Shown here in pieces: positions 17,586-25,317 of a DNA stretch of 64,000 bases (position 1 is the stretch's first letter; the number at the start of each line of letters is the position of its first letter). Below the pieces are notes generated by a model. It saw only the letters and a list, made by a program, of their open reading frames with translations. It had not been told where the DNA came from and did no database searches. The position numbers were made by a program, and so were the translations under genes. The stretch comes from G963667975 sp963677395 (lineage in GTDB: Bacteria; Bacteroidota; Bacteroidia; Bacteroidales; G963667975): NCBI GenBank assembly GCA_963677395.2, contig OY781965.2, forward strand, positions 2,852,001-2,916,000. The letters run 5' to 3'.

Positions 17586-18347
17586 TTGAAAATAACATTT
17601 CTTGGCACTGGAACATCACAGGGAATCCCTGTAATTGCATGTAATTGTGATGTTTGTAAATCATCAGATTCTAAAGATAAGCGTCTTCGATCTTCAGTTT
17701 TGATTGAAGATGAAATAATAAATCTGGTTATTGATACGGGACCGGATTTTCGTCAACAAATGCTCAATGCCCAGGTGCATCATCTGGAGGGAGTTCTGCT
17801 AACTCATGGTCATAAAGATCATATAGCCGGTCTTGATGATGTAAGAGCATTCAATTACGTTCAGCGTAAGGCTATTGATGTTTATGCCCGAAACGATGTT
17901 CATGAAACACTAAAAACTGAATTTTCATATGCATTTGCAGTTGAAAAATATCCCGGAGTACCGGAAATACATCTGCATGAAATCAAAAATAAACTATTCA
18001 AAATCAAAGATTTGGAAATACTACCCATCAGTGTTATGCACTACAAACTTCCAATTTTTGGATACAGAATCAAAAACTTCACCTACATTACCGATGCAAA
18101 TTACATTGATGATATAGAAAAAGAAAAAATAAAAGGATCGGAAATACTGGTTGTAAATGCATTACGAAAGCAGAAGCACATTTCACATTTTACACTTTCC
18201 GAAGCATTAAAGTTAATTGAAGAAATAAAGCCGAAAACTGCATATCTTACCCATATCAGTCATATTATGGGGCTGCATGAAGCAGTAAGCAAAGAGCTTC
18301 CTGAAAATGTGTATTTTGCTTATGATGGACTTCAATTAGAACTTTAA
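17586..18347 (+). CDS. Metallo-beta-lactamase fold hydrolase (PhnP-like)
   Basis: 253 residues. The opening MKITFLGTGTSQGIPVIACNC is typical of PhnP-like phosphodiesterases, with Cys pairs CNCDVC (about 19-24) likely binding zinc. The metal-binding motif THGHKDHIAGLDDVR (about 73-87) and later His in MHYKLP, TDANYID and THISHIMG complete the MBL site. PhnP acts on cyclic phosphodiesters such as phosphoribosyl cyclic phosphate; no other phosphonate genes are nearby, so a housekeeping role is more likely. It begins with TTG at 17586. It is convergent with the peptide-binding lipoprotein gene and overlaps it by 4 bp. Confidence 0.82.
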   Translation: MKITFLGTGTSQGIPVIACNCDVCKSSDSKDKRLRSSVLIEDEIINLVIDTGPDFRQQMLNAQVHHLEGVLLTHGHKDHIAGLDDVRAFNYVQRKAIDVYARNDVHETLKTEFSYAFAVEKYPGVPEIHLHEIKNKLFKIKDLEILPISVMHYKLPIFGYRIKNFTYITDANYIDDIEKEKIKGSEILVVNALRKQKHISHFTLSEALKLIEEIKPKTAYLTHISHIMGLHEAVSKELPENVYFAYDGLQLEL

Positions 18348-19966
18348 TTTTGCTTCCCTTTCTTTACTTTTTTAAGCACCAGCAAATTCATAGGGTTTGA
18401 ACCTAAACCCTGAATATTTTTTTGTGTAAACCGTAAAATCTGGTCATAATATAAAACAACCACAGGAGCTTGTTCCATAATCAGATTATCCATTTGCTGA
18501 TACATTTTAAAACGCAATGAATCAACAGTTTCAGTCATTGACTTTTCATACAGTCTATCAAATTCAGGAGAAGTAAAATGGGTGTAATTGGGACCTTCTG
18601 GACTATGATTTTTTGAATAAAACAATGATAAATAATTCTCAGCATCAGGATAATCGGCTATCCAGGAACCTCTGAAAAATGGAATCTTACATTGCGCCAT
18701 CATTTCGCGTAAAGAACCTGGTGGAGCGACATCAACCTTTATCGGAATTCCTATCTCAATCAACTGTTGCTGAATATACTTACACAAATCCAAATAAGAG
18801 GACGTTGTAGAAAGCGTAATTTCAGGCAATCCTTTTCCATTCGGGAAGCCAGCCTCTGCCAGTAATTTCTGAGCTTTTTGAATATCATAAAAATATCCTT
18901 TCATTTTTGTAGAGTCGAAACCCGGTAATCCCATGGGAATCATTCCAAAAATGCCCGGTGTACCTATATTATTACGCAAATATCTCATCATTTTCACACG
19001 ATCAAAACCATAATTAATCGCTTGTCTGATTTTTTGTAATCGTAAGGGATTTTCTGATTTTATCTTCACGGCATCAACCATAAAACCAAGATATTCTGTA
19101 TTCAGATATGGTTGTGTAATTAAATTTATTTTAGATTCATATTTTGATTGAAGTTTTCCATCCCGGGTAAGCAATTCATCTTTATAAGAAGCATCCAATC
19201 CTGAAATAAAGTCAAGATTCCCTTTAACAAACTCCAGAAAAGCTGTTTGCTTATCACTTAAAAAGGTAACAGATACAACATCTAAGAAAGGAAAACGTCC
19301 GGTTTCATCTCCTTCAAAATAATATGGATTCTTTAATAATACCAGCTTTACTCCTTCCTTCCAATATTTATAATAGAAAGGACCGGTTCCAACAGGATTT
19401 CTTCGAAAGTTATCTTTATATAAATCAAGTGCTTCATGAGGCACAACAGAACAATATTGCATGGTTAACAGACCTAAAAACGGTGGAAATGAACGTTTTA
19501 ATTTTACCACCAAAGTGGTATCATTTAATGCTTTAAAAGGCTCAATACTATCTATTTCATTAAAAACCCATGCTCCGGGTGACGATATTTTAGGATCTCT
19601 AATTCTCGAAAATGAATAAACAAAATCATGAGCTGTAACCTTTCTTGTTTTATTCTTAAAGCATTTATTTTCATGAAATTGAATATCATTCCGAAGATGA
19701 AATATATAAATTTTCCCATCATTACTAATTTCCCATGAACTGGCAATACAAGGTTGAATTGCCAATGTATCATCCAATTGTACTAATCCATTAAACATTT
19801 GATTACATGCCCAGATTCCTGCCTGATCGCGAGCAAAAGCCGGATCTAAAGAAGAAATACCTGCTGATTCGTTGTAACGAAAAATTGATTTTCCACTGTC
19901 AACATTTCTATGAGTACAAGAAAACAAAAATAAAGCAATGAATATTAAATAGATAGAATATTTCAT
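18344..19966 (-). CDS. Peptide/oligopeptide ABC transporter substrate-binding lipoprotein (family 5)
   Basis: 540 residues, usual for OppA/DppA-type solute-binding proteins. The N-terminus is a lipoprotein signal (YLIFIALFLFSC, Cys about 17). SBP family 5 hallmarks are visible: GISSLDPAFARDQAG, AHDFVYSFSRIRDPK, NPVGTGPFYYKYWKEG and RQAINYGFDRVKMM. It should bind peptides or similar solutes outside the inner membrane. No permease or ATPase genes are adjacent, so its partners are elsewhere or absent. A promoter element is at 19986-19993. It overlaps the convergent MBL gene at its 3' end. Confidence 0.88.
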   Translation of the reverse strand: MKYSIYLIFIALFLFSCTHRNVDSGKSIFRYNESAGISSLDPAFARDQAGIWACNQMFNGLVQLDDTLAIQPCIASSWEISNDGKIYIFHLRNDIQFHENKCFKNKTRKVTAHDFVYSFSRIRDPKISSPGAWVFNEIDSIEPFKALNDTTLVVKLKRSFPPFLGLLTMQYCSVVPHEALDLYKDNFRRNPVGTGPFYYKYWKEGVKLVLLKNPYYFEGDETGRFPFLDVVSVTFLSDKQTAFLEFVKGNLDFISGLDASYKDELLTRDGKLQSKYESKINLITQPYLNTEYLGFMVDAVKIKSENPLRLQKIRQAINYGFDRVKMMRYLRNNIGTPGIFGMIPMGLPGFDSTKMKGYFYDIQKAQKLLAEAGFPNGKGLPEITLSTTSSYLDLCKYIQQQLIEIGIPIKVDVAPPGSLREMMAQCKIPFFRGSWIADYPDAENYLSLFYSKNHSPEGPNYTHFTSPEFDRLYEKSMTETVDSLRFKMYQQMDNLIMEQAPVVVLYYDQILRFTQKNIQGLGSNPMNLLVLKKVKKGKQN

Positions 19967-19985
19967 AAAATAAGCTTTTCAAAAG

Positions 19986-19993
19986 CAAATATA
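19986..19993 (-). promoter_or_regulatory. Bacteroidota -7 element TATATTTG upstream of the family 5 binding protein
   Basis: Minus-strand consensus TAnnTTTG 20 bp before the start at 19966. Confidence 0.6.
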
Positions 19994-20046
19994 GTTTTTT
20001 CAAAAGAACAGAGCATGATAAAGAAATGTATAAAGCAGAAATACCG

Positions 20047-20054
20047 TAATTTTG
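20047..20054 (+). promoter_or_regulatory. Bacteroidota -7 element TAATTTTG upstream of TfoX C-terminal gene
   Basis: Consensus TAnnTTTG; the in-frame TTG at 20052 is the end of this element and not a credible start codon. Confidence 0.6.
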
Positions 20055-20075
20055 AACCTTCAAAATCAGAAGAAG

Positions 20076-20339
20076 ATGAATGCATATAAAGATATTCCAA
20101 ATCTTGGAAAAACACTGATTAACAAACTTCAGGAGGCTGAAATTGAAAACATTGAACAATTACGAATGATTGGCTCAGAAAAGGCATTTCTTCGACTAAA
20201 AACGATTGATCCGGATGCATGTATTAATATGTTATATGCTTTGGATGGTGCTGTTCAGGGAATTCGCTGGCATCAACTTTCAAAAGAACGAAAAGAGGAG
20301 TTAAAGTTCTACTTTCAGCAGCTCACATTAACTAATTAA
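20076..20339 (+). CDS. TfoX/Sxy C-terminal domain protein
   Basis: About 87 residues, consisting only of the helix-hairpin-helix-like C-terminal domain of TfoX/Sxy: DIPNLGKTLINKLQEAEIENIEQLRMIGSEKAFLRL. In gamma-proteobacteria TfoX promotes competence; stand-alone C-terminal-domain proteins are common in Bacteroidota and their function is not established. I chose ATG 20076 (MNAYKDIPN) because the upstream TTG at 20052 overlaps the promoter and because an AGAAG sequence precedes the ATG. It lies 24 bp before the 2-hydroxyacid dehydrogenase gene and is probably co-transcribed with it. Confidence 0.8.
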   Translation: MNAYKDIPNLGKTLINKLQEAEIENIEQLRMIGSEKAFLRLKTIDPDACINMLYALDGAVQGIRWHQLSKERKEELKFYFQQLTLTN

Positions 20340-20363
20340 CAGAATATCAAAATATCACACACA

Positions 20364-21317
20364 ATGAAGATCACTTGCATTGAACCTATTGGAATACCAC
20401 AAAATCTCAGTGAACAGTTTACACGTGAAATTCAAAAACTTGGTTTTGAATTTATACAATATCCAAATAGGCCATCAACTGATCATGAGATAATTGAAAG
20501 AATAAAATATGCTGATATTCTGCTTGTTTCGAACCTTGCTCTCTCTACCAATATTTTGGCAAATGCTCATAATCTAAAAATGATCTCAGTAGCATTTACA
20601 GGAGTAGATCATATTGATATTGACCACTGTAAACAACATTCAATTGCGGTATCAAATGCTGCAGGCTATTCCACTCAGGCTGTTGCCGAATTAGCCATTG
20701 GGCTTTCATTGGATGTATATCGCAAAATAAGTGACACTCAAAACTGGCTTAATCAAGGCCATGATCGAAAAGGTTTTTTGGGCAGGGAATTATGCGGTAA
20801 AACAGTTGGAATTCTGGGAACCGGAGCTATCGGAATTCGTACAGCAAAGCTATTTCAGGCATTTGGGAGTCATGTTATTGCATGGAGCAGAAGTAAAAAA
20901 GAGCAATTAGAAGAAGCTGGTATTCGCTATTTTTCTCTTGATGAAATCATCGAAAAAAGCGATATCATTTCTGTGCATTTGCCATTAAATTCCGAAACTG
21001 AAAATCTTATTTCAGCAGAAAAACTCAGTAAAATGAAGCCCGAAGCAATCATAATTAATACTGCACGGGGAAAAATTATTGACAATCAAGCATTGGCAAA
21101 TGCATTACAAAACAACACTATAGCAGGGGCTGGCATTGATGTTTACGAAACAGAACCACCATTGCCTGTAAATCATCCTTTACGAAATGCTCCAAACTGT
21201 GTTTGCATTCCTCATATCGGTTTTGCAACCAAAGAAGCCATTGAAATAAGAGCTGGTATCGTACTGGACAATATTCGATGCTGGATAGCAGGAAATCAAA
21301 TTAACAAGATTGTTTAA
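20364..21317 (+). CDS. D-isomer-specific 2-hydroxyacid dehydrogenase
   Basis: 317 residues, NAD(P)-dependent reductase of 2-ketoacids in the D-lactate/glycerate/phosphoglycerate dehydrogenase family. The Rossmann motif GKTVGILGTGAIGIRTAKLF is at about 145-164; the catalytic Arg, Glu and His are in INTARGKIID (about 230), AGIDVYETEPP and CIPHIGFATKEA. The N-terminal half (VSVAFTGVDHIDIDHC) is the substrate domain. Which acid it uses cannot be decided; a hydroxypyruvate or glyoxylate reductase is plausible. Its end overlaps the convergent prmC gene by 17 bp. Confidence 0.88.
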   Translation: MKITCIEPIGIPQNLSEQFTREIQKLGFEFIQYPNRPSTDHEIIERIKYADILLVSNLALSTNILANAHNLKMISVAFTGVDHIDIDHCKQHSIAVSNAAGYSTQAVAELAIGLSLDVYRKISDTQNWLNQGHDRKGFLGRELCGKTVGILGTGAIGIRTAKLFQAFGSHVIAWSRSKKEQLEEAGIRYFSLDEIIEKSDIISVHLPLNSETENLISAEKLSKMKPEAIIINTARGKIIDNQALANALQNNTIAGAGIDVYETEPPLPVNHPLRNAPNCVCIPHIGFATKEAIEIRAGIVLDNIRCWIAGNQINKIV

Positions 21318-22179
21318 CAGCAACTATAAACCGGGGCTTTCCTCTAAAATCGTTCAATATACGCACATTTACGAAACAACTTTTTTCAAAAATTCCAGCG
21401 GTTTCAAAAAATAATAACTCATTAATTTCCAGATAAATTACGCCTCCTTCCTGTAAATAAAGCTCTGCAAGTTTTCTTATAGCATTATAATATATCAACG
21501 CATCATTATCATTTACAAACAAAGCCAAATGTGGCTCCCAGTCTAAAACATTTTTATGCATTTCACTCTTCTGGCTTTCTGTTACATAAGGAGGATTACT
21601 TAGAATAATCTGTGGAGATGGGAATTTATTATAATATTGACTATCAAATATATCTGCTTTTTCAAAATAAACATCCAGTGAATTATGCTTTTGATTTTCA
21701 CATGCAACTTCAAGAGCTTCATCAGAAATATCAGTTCCAAAAACGGTTGCTTCCGGAAAAGATTTTTTCATAGCTAATGCCAAACATCCACTTCCCGTGC
21801 AAACATCCCAAAAAACAGAGGGATTTTGACCCTGATGTTCAAGAGAAATTATTTGAGCTAGTTCTTCTGTTTCGGGACGTGGAATTAAAACAGACTCATT
21901 TACATGCAACTGCATTTCAAACCAATCCATTTTTCCAAATATATATTGAATCGGTTTATACCTTCGTAAATCTTTGATACAATTAAATAAGCTGAGTATT
22001 TCCGATTCACTCAATCTGCCCGTTGTTTTTTCAGCCAGCAATTTAGCCTTTGAACGATGAGTATAATATTCAAAAGCCTGAAATACAAATGATTTAATTT
22101 CATATTCAGAGTATCTACCTTTTAATTCTTCCTGAAAAAAGGTAATTACGTCATCTATCTTATTGGAAGGAATACGCAT
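21301..22179 (-). CDS. prmC: Release factor glutamine N5-methyltransferase
   Basis: About 292 residues, the length of PrmC (HemK). It methylates the Gln of the GGQ motif in peptide release factors 1 and 2. Seen: the SAM-binding block FWDVCTGSGCLALAMKKSFPEATVFGTDIS, and the catalytic NPPYV motif (SNPPYVTESQK, about residue 194). The PrmC-type N-terminal helical domain contains KPIQYIFGKMDWFEM. An in-frame TTG at 22188 is part of a TAATTTTG promoter element, so ATG 22179 (MRIPSNKIDD) is the better start, giving a nearly leaderless message. It is convergent with the hydroxyacid dehydrogenase and overlaps its end by 17 bp. Confidence 0.9.
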   Translation of the reverse strand: MRIPSNKIDDVITFFQEELKGRYSEYEIKSFVFQAFEYYTHRSKAKLLAEKTTGRLSESEILSLFNCIKDLRRYKPIQYIFGKMDWFEMQLHVNESVLIPRPETEELAQIISLEHQGQNPSVFWDVCTGSGCLALAMKKSFPEATVFGTDISDEALEVACENQKHNSLDVYFEKADIFDSQYYNKFPSPQIILSNPPYVTESQKSEMHKNVLDWEPHLALFVNDNDALIYYNAIRKLAELYLQEGGVIYLEINELLFFETAGIFEKSCFVNVRILNDFRGKPRFIVAVKQSC

Positions 22180-22185
22180 AGTTTG

Positions 22186-22193
22186 CAAAATTA
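22186..22193 (-). promoter_or_regulatory. Bacteroidota -7 element TAATTTTG at the prmC start
   Basis: Minus-strand TAnnTTTG ending 6 bp before the ATG at 22179, implying transcription starts at or within a few bases of the start codon. Confidence 0.6.
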
Positions 22194-22339
22194 AACGTTT
22201 CTTACGAATATCAATCTATAACGACTATCAATAGCTAAACAAACTATAATACAAATATTTATATACAAAATGCATCCATTAAAATTCACAAAAATCATCC
22301 CTTTACAATATCTTAAGAACTTAGTTTTTAAAAAGTATC

Positions 22340-22347
22340 TAACTTTG
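22340..22347 (+). promoter_or_regulatory. Bacteroidota -7 element TAACTTTG just before ribD
   Basis: Consensus TAnnTTTG ends 4 bp before ATG 22352, so the ribD mRNA is probably leaderless or nearly so. Confidence 0.62.
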
Positions 22348-22351
22348 CAGC

Positions 22352-23389
22352 ATGCTTAGTTATCACCAAAAAATTATTGCCCGCTGTTTAGAACTTGCCG
22401 AAAATGGTTTAGGTTTTGTAGCTCCAAACCCCATGGTAGGTTCCGTGATTGTGTATGATACTAAAATTATTGGTGAAGGATATCATAGGCATATTGGAAA
22501 GGCTCATGCTGAAGTAAATGCAATTGCATCCGTTGAAAATCAAGAACTACTAAAAGAATCAACTCTTTATGTGAATCTTGAACCATGTTCACATTTCGGG
22601 AAAACTCCACCTTGTGCTGACCTTATAATAAATAAAGGTATTCCCAAAGTTGTAATTGCAGCCTCTGACCCAAATCCGCTTGTTGCAGGCAGAGGCATTG
22701 AAAAACTCATAAATGCCGGAATAGAAGTAACTACAGGCACTCTTGAAAAAGAAGCTCGTTTTTTAAATCGTCGTTTCTATACATTTCATGAGCACAAACG
22801 ACCCTATATTATTCTGAAATGGGCACAAACGCTGGATGGCTTTATGGATATTGATCGTCAGAATAATGAACCCGCTCAGGATAACTGGATAACTAATGAT
22901 GCACTTAAAATACTGGTTCACAAATGGAGAAGTGAGGAAGACGCAATACTAATCGGAAAGAACACCGCAAACAACGATAATCCCAAATTAAATATTCGTT
23001 ATTGGGCCGGGCAAAATCCATTACGGGTTATCCTTAGTCGTGAAGATGATTTTTCCAATAATCTTCACATCCTTGACCAAAGTCAGCCTACCCGAATTTA
23101 TACCCGAAAATCTAAAACCAACTCCCCCAATCTGGAATATATCTCACTTGAGAATGACTCCATCCCATCTGTGATGAACCATCTTTATTCAAGTGGAATA
23201 CAATCTGTTATTATAGAAGGTGGAAAAACAATTCTGGATCGTTTTCTAAATCTTAATTTATGGGATGAAAGCAGAGTATTGATTGGAAACAAACTGTTTA
23301 AACAAGGACTCAAGTCCCCAAAAATGCTCCTAAATCCAACTGAGAGTTATTCTATAGACAGTGACACCGTATTGATTTACAGAAAGTAA
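22352..23389 (+). CDS. ribD: Riboflavin biosynthesis bifunctional deaminase/reductase
   Basis: 345 residues. The N-terminal half is a pyrimidine deaminase with zinc motif HAEVNAI (about 50-56) and EPCSHFGKTPPCADLI (about 75-90); the C-terminal half is the NADPH-dependent reductase (KWAQTLDGFMDI, IGKNTANNDNPKLNIR, GGKTILDRFL). Together they convert the GTP cyclohydrolase II product to 5-amino-6-ribitylamino-uracil phosphate. No other rib genes are adjacent. It is followed after 4 bp by a DMT-family transporter, then by a YigZ protein, forming a three-gene unit. No FMN riboswitch is visible, and the -7 element sits too close to the ATG for one. Confidence 0.93.
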   Translation: MLSYHQKIIARCLELAENGLGFVAPNPMVGSVIVYDTKIIGEGYHRHIGKAHAEVNAIASVENQELLKESTLYVNLEPCSHFGKTPPCADLIINKGIPKVVIAASDPNPLVAGRGIEKLINAGIEVTTGTLEKEARFLNRRFYTFHEHKRPYIILKWAQTLDGFMDIDRQNNEPAQDNWITNDALKILVHKWRSEEDAILIGKNTANNDNPKLNIRYWAGQNPLRVILSREDDFSNNLHILDQSQPTRIYTRKSKTNSPNLEYISLENDSIPSVMNHLYSSGIQSVIIEGGKTILDRFLNLNLWDESRVLIGNKLFKQGLKSPKMLLNPTESYSIDSDTVLIYRK

Positions 23390-23393
23390 AACC

Positions 23394-24260
23394 ATGATTT
23401 ATTTAGTATTAGCAATCATTTTTTCATCGCTTATCTTCATAACTTTTAAATTGTTTGATGTTTTCAATATCGATAATCTTCAGGCAATTGTAACAAATTA
23501 TGTAATTGCAGGTATTTTGTGTATTCTTTCGGCTGGAAGTAGCTGGAATTTTATCAGAATAATACAGGCTCCCTGGTTTGGAATGGCAATAGTCCTTGGA
23601 ATTCTTTTTATTGTTGTCTTTTACATCTTTGCAGAATCGTCACAACGAAGCGGCGTTGCACTCACAGCAGTAGTAAGCAAAATGACTGTCATTATCCCTA
23701 TTTTAGTAGGTGTTATTTTTTACGGAGAGCAAATAAATGTTTTAAAAATTGCAGGGATACTATGTGCACTGCTTGCATTTTCGCTCGTTTTACGCAAAGA
23801 AGGTGAAAAATCGAAGCTTCGCTTTGCATTAATCTGGCTCCCCTTAATATTATTTATCGGTGCCGGATTCAATGATACCCTGATGAAACATTGCGAAAAA
23901 CTCTATGGGTTAAAAGGTGATGAAATCTTTCTTTTTTTATCTGTAGTGTTCCTCTCTACCTTATTTATTGGAGGAACATCCATCAGTTGGAAATATGTAA
24001 AGTACCGTAAAAAAATCAAGGTTAAGAATCTATACGGAGGTATAGCCTTAGGCTTACTCAACGTAGGATCAACCTATTTCATGTTTAAAAGCTTTGCCCT
24101 GTTTGAAAGCATCGTATTTTTTCCGGTTTTCAATGTTGGGGTTGTCACAATTTCGGCTCTAACCGGCCTTATTGCATTTAAAGAAAGACTATCTTTGATA
24201 AACTGGATAGGAGTTGTTGCATCCATTGCATCAATTCTGTTAATTGCATTTGGACAATGA
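23394..24260 (+). CDS. DMT/EamA-family transporter
   Basis: 288 residues, made of about ten hydrophobic segments with little between them, typical of the 10-TM drug/metabolite transporter superfamily (two EamA repeats). Examples are MIYLVLAIIFSSLIFITF at the start, LKIAGILCALLAFSLVLRKEG in the middle (end of first repeat) and LINWIGVVASIASILLIAFG at the end. GVALTAVVSKMTVIIPILVGVIFYGEQI resembles the conserved first-repeat helix. Substrate unknown. It lies between ribD and the YigZ gene; its end overlaps the latter by 4 bp (ATGA), showing translational coupling. Riboflavin-precursor transport would be speculation. Confidence 0.85.
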   Translation: MIYLVLAIIFSSLIFITFKLFDVFNIDNLQAIVTNYVIAGILCILSAGSSWNFIRIIQAPWFGMAIVLGILFIVVFYIFAESSQRSGVALTAVVSKMTVIIPILVGVIFYGEQINVLKIAGILCALLAFSLVLRKEGEKSKLRFALIWLPLILFIGAGFNDTLMKHCEKLYGLKGDEIFLFLSVVFLSTLFIGGTSISWKYVKYRKKIKVKNLYGGIALGLLNVGSTYFMFKSFALFESIVFFPVFNVGVVTISALTGLIAFKERLSLINWIGVVASIASILLIAFGQ

Positions 24261-24871
24261 TGTTTGATGATACTTATAAAACAATTACAGATCCCTCGGA
24301 AGGTATTTACAAAGAGAAAGGAAGTAAATTCTTCTCTTTTGCAATACCCGTAAAGACTGAAGAGGAAATTAAGGAAAAACTTGCGGAACTACGTAAAACA
24401 TATTTTGATGCACGCCATCATTGCTATGCATACATTTTAGGATTTGACAAATCAGCCTGGCGGGCAAATGACGATGGAGAACCCTCCGGAACCGGAGGTA
24501 AACCTATTTACGGACAACTTTTATCTCACGATTTAACCAACATTCTGATTGTTGTAATCCGATATTTTGGAGGAATAAAGCTTGGAGTAAGCGGATTAAT
24601 CAATGCATATAAAACTGCAGCTAAAGACGCCATCGACAACAACAAAATTGTAATGCTCACTATTCAGGAAATTTATTCTGTAAATTTCGATTACATGCAG
24701 ATGAACAACATTATGAAAGTCCTCAAAGATGAATCTGTCAAAATTTATGAACAGAATTTTGACAATCAGTGTCAGGTAAAATTTTCCGTTCGACAATCAA
24801 AAGGGATGTTCATAACAGACCAATTATCAAAGATTTCGGGTAGTAAAATACAATTTATTTCACTTTCTTAA
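24257..24871 (+). CDS. yigZ: YigZ/IMPACT family protein
   Basis: 204 residues, the usual size. The N-terminal UPF0029 domain is diagnosed by ARHHCYAYILG (about 53-63), DDGEPSGTGGKPIYGQL (about 74-90) and VVIRYFGGIKLGVSGLINAYKTAA (about 98-121). The C-terminal DUF1949 ferredoxin-like domain follows. Bacterial members are of uncertain role (translation-related in the eukaryotic IMPACT branch). Its ATG lies inside the stop of the DMT transporter gene (4-bp overlap). Confidence 0.9.
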   Translation: MMFDDTYKTITDPSEGIYKEKGSKFFSFAIPVKTEEEIKEKLAELRKTYFDARHHCYAYILGFDKSAWRANDDGEPSGTGGKPIYGQLLSHDLTNILIVVIRYFGGIKLGVSGLINAYKTAAKDAIDNNKIVMLTIQEIYSVNFDYMQMNNIMKVLKDESVKIYEQNFDNQCQVKFSVRQSKGMFITDQLSKISGSKIQFISLS

Positions 24872-25305
24872 ATCAAACAATTAACCATTCACTAACAATC
24901 AACTTTTTATACAATAAAAATTTTTAAACGCTTAAGATATTTAATCACAAATGCTTAAGTAAGAATTAAAATGTTGAAATAAAAAAAAATGCACGCTATT
25001 AACATTTTTTTCACTGAGATTTTTTTTTGAATCCAATTTATGCCTATACTTGTAGTGGGTACATTTTCCGCCACAAAACAATACTATCTATTGATAATCA
25101 AAAGGGTTGAAAAATGAATTGCACTGTGTTTTTGAAAAGCTGATTTTGGGCCATAATATACGGCAATCTTTTTCAAAAGTCAATAGCAGAAAAAATTTTT
25201 TTTTCACTTTTTAGTGGTGAATTTTGTTAGGAAAACTGATTCGAGCATAACTTTAACTTGGTAAAGTATGCGTAAATAGCTAAACAACAAGTAAAAAGGT
25301 AACAA
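24872..25305. other. 434-bp non-coding region upstream of dnaA
   Basis: Very AT-rich with runs of A and T. Two copies of GCTTAAG lie at about 24930 and 24953 (23 bp apart). No consensus DnaA box (TTATNCACA or one-mismatch cluster) was found, so there is no evidence here for oriC. Presumed to hold the dnaA promoter; no exact TAnnTTTG was seen, the nearest being TAACTTTA around 25249. Confidence 0.5.
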
Positions 25306-25317
25306 TTGAATGTCATT

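Noticed and set aside
24872..25305. oriC next to dnaA
   Set aside because: No DnaA-box cluster found in the 434 bp upstream of dnaA, only AT-rich DNA; TTAATCACA at about 24941 is not a box.
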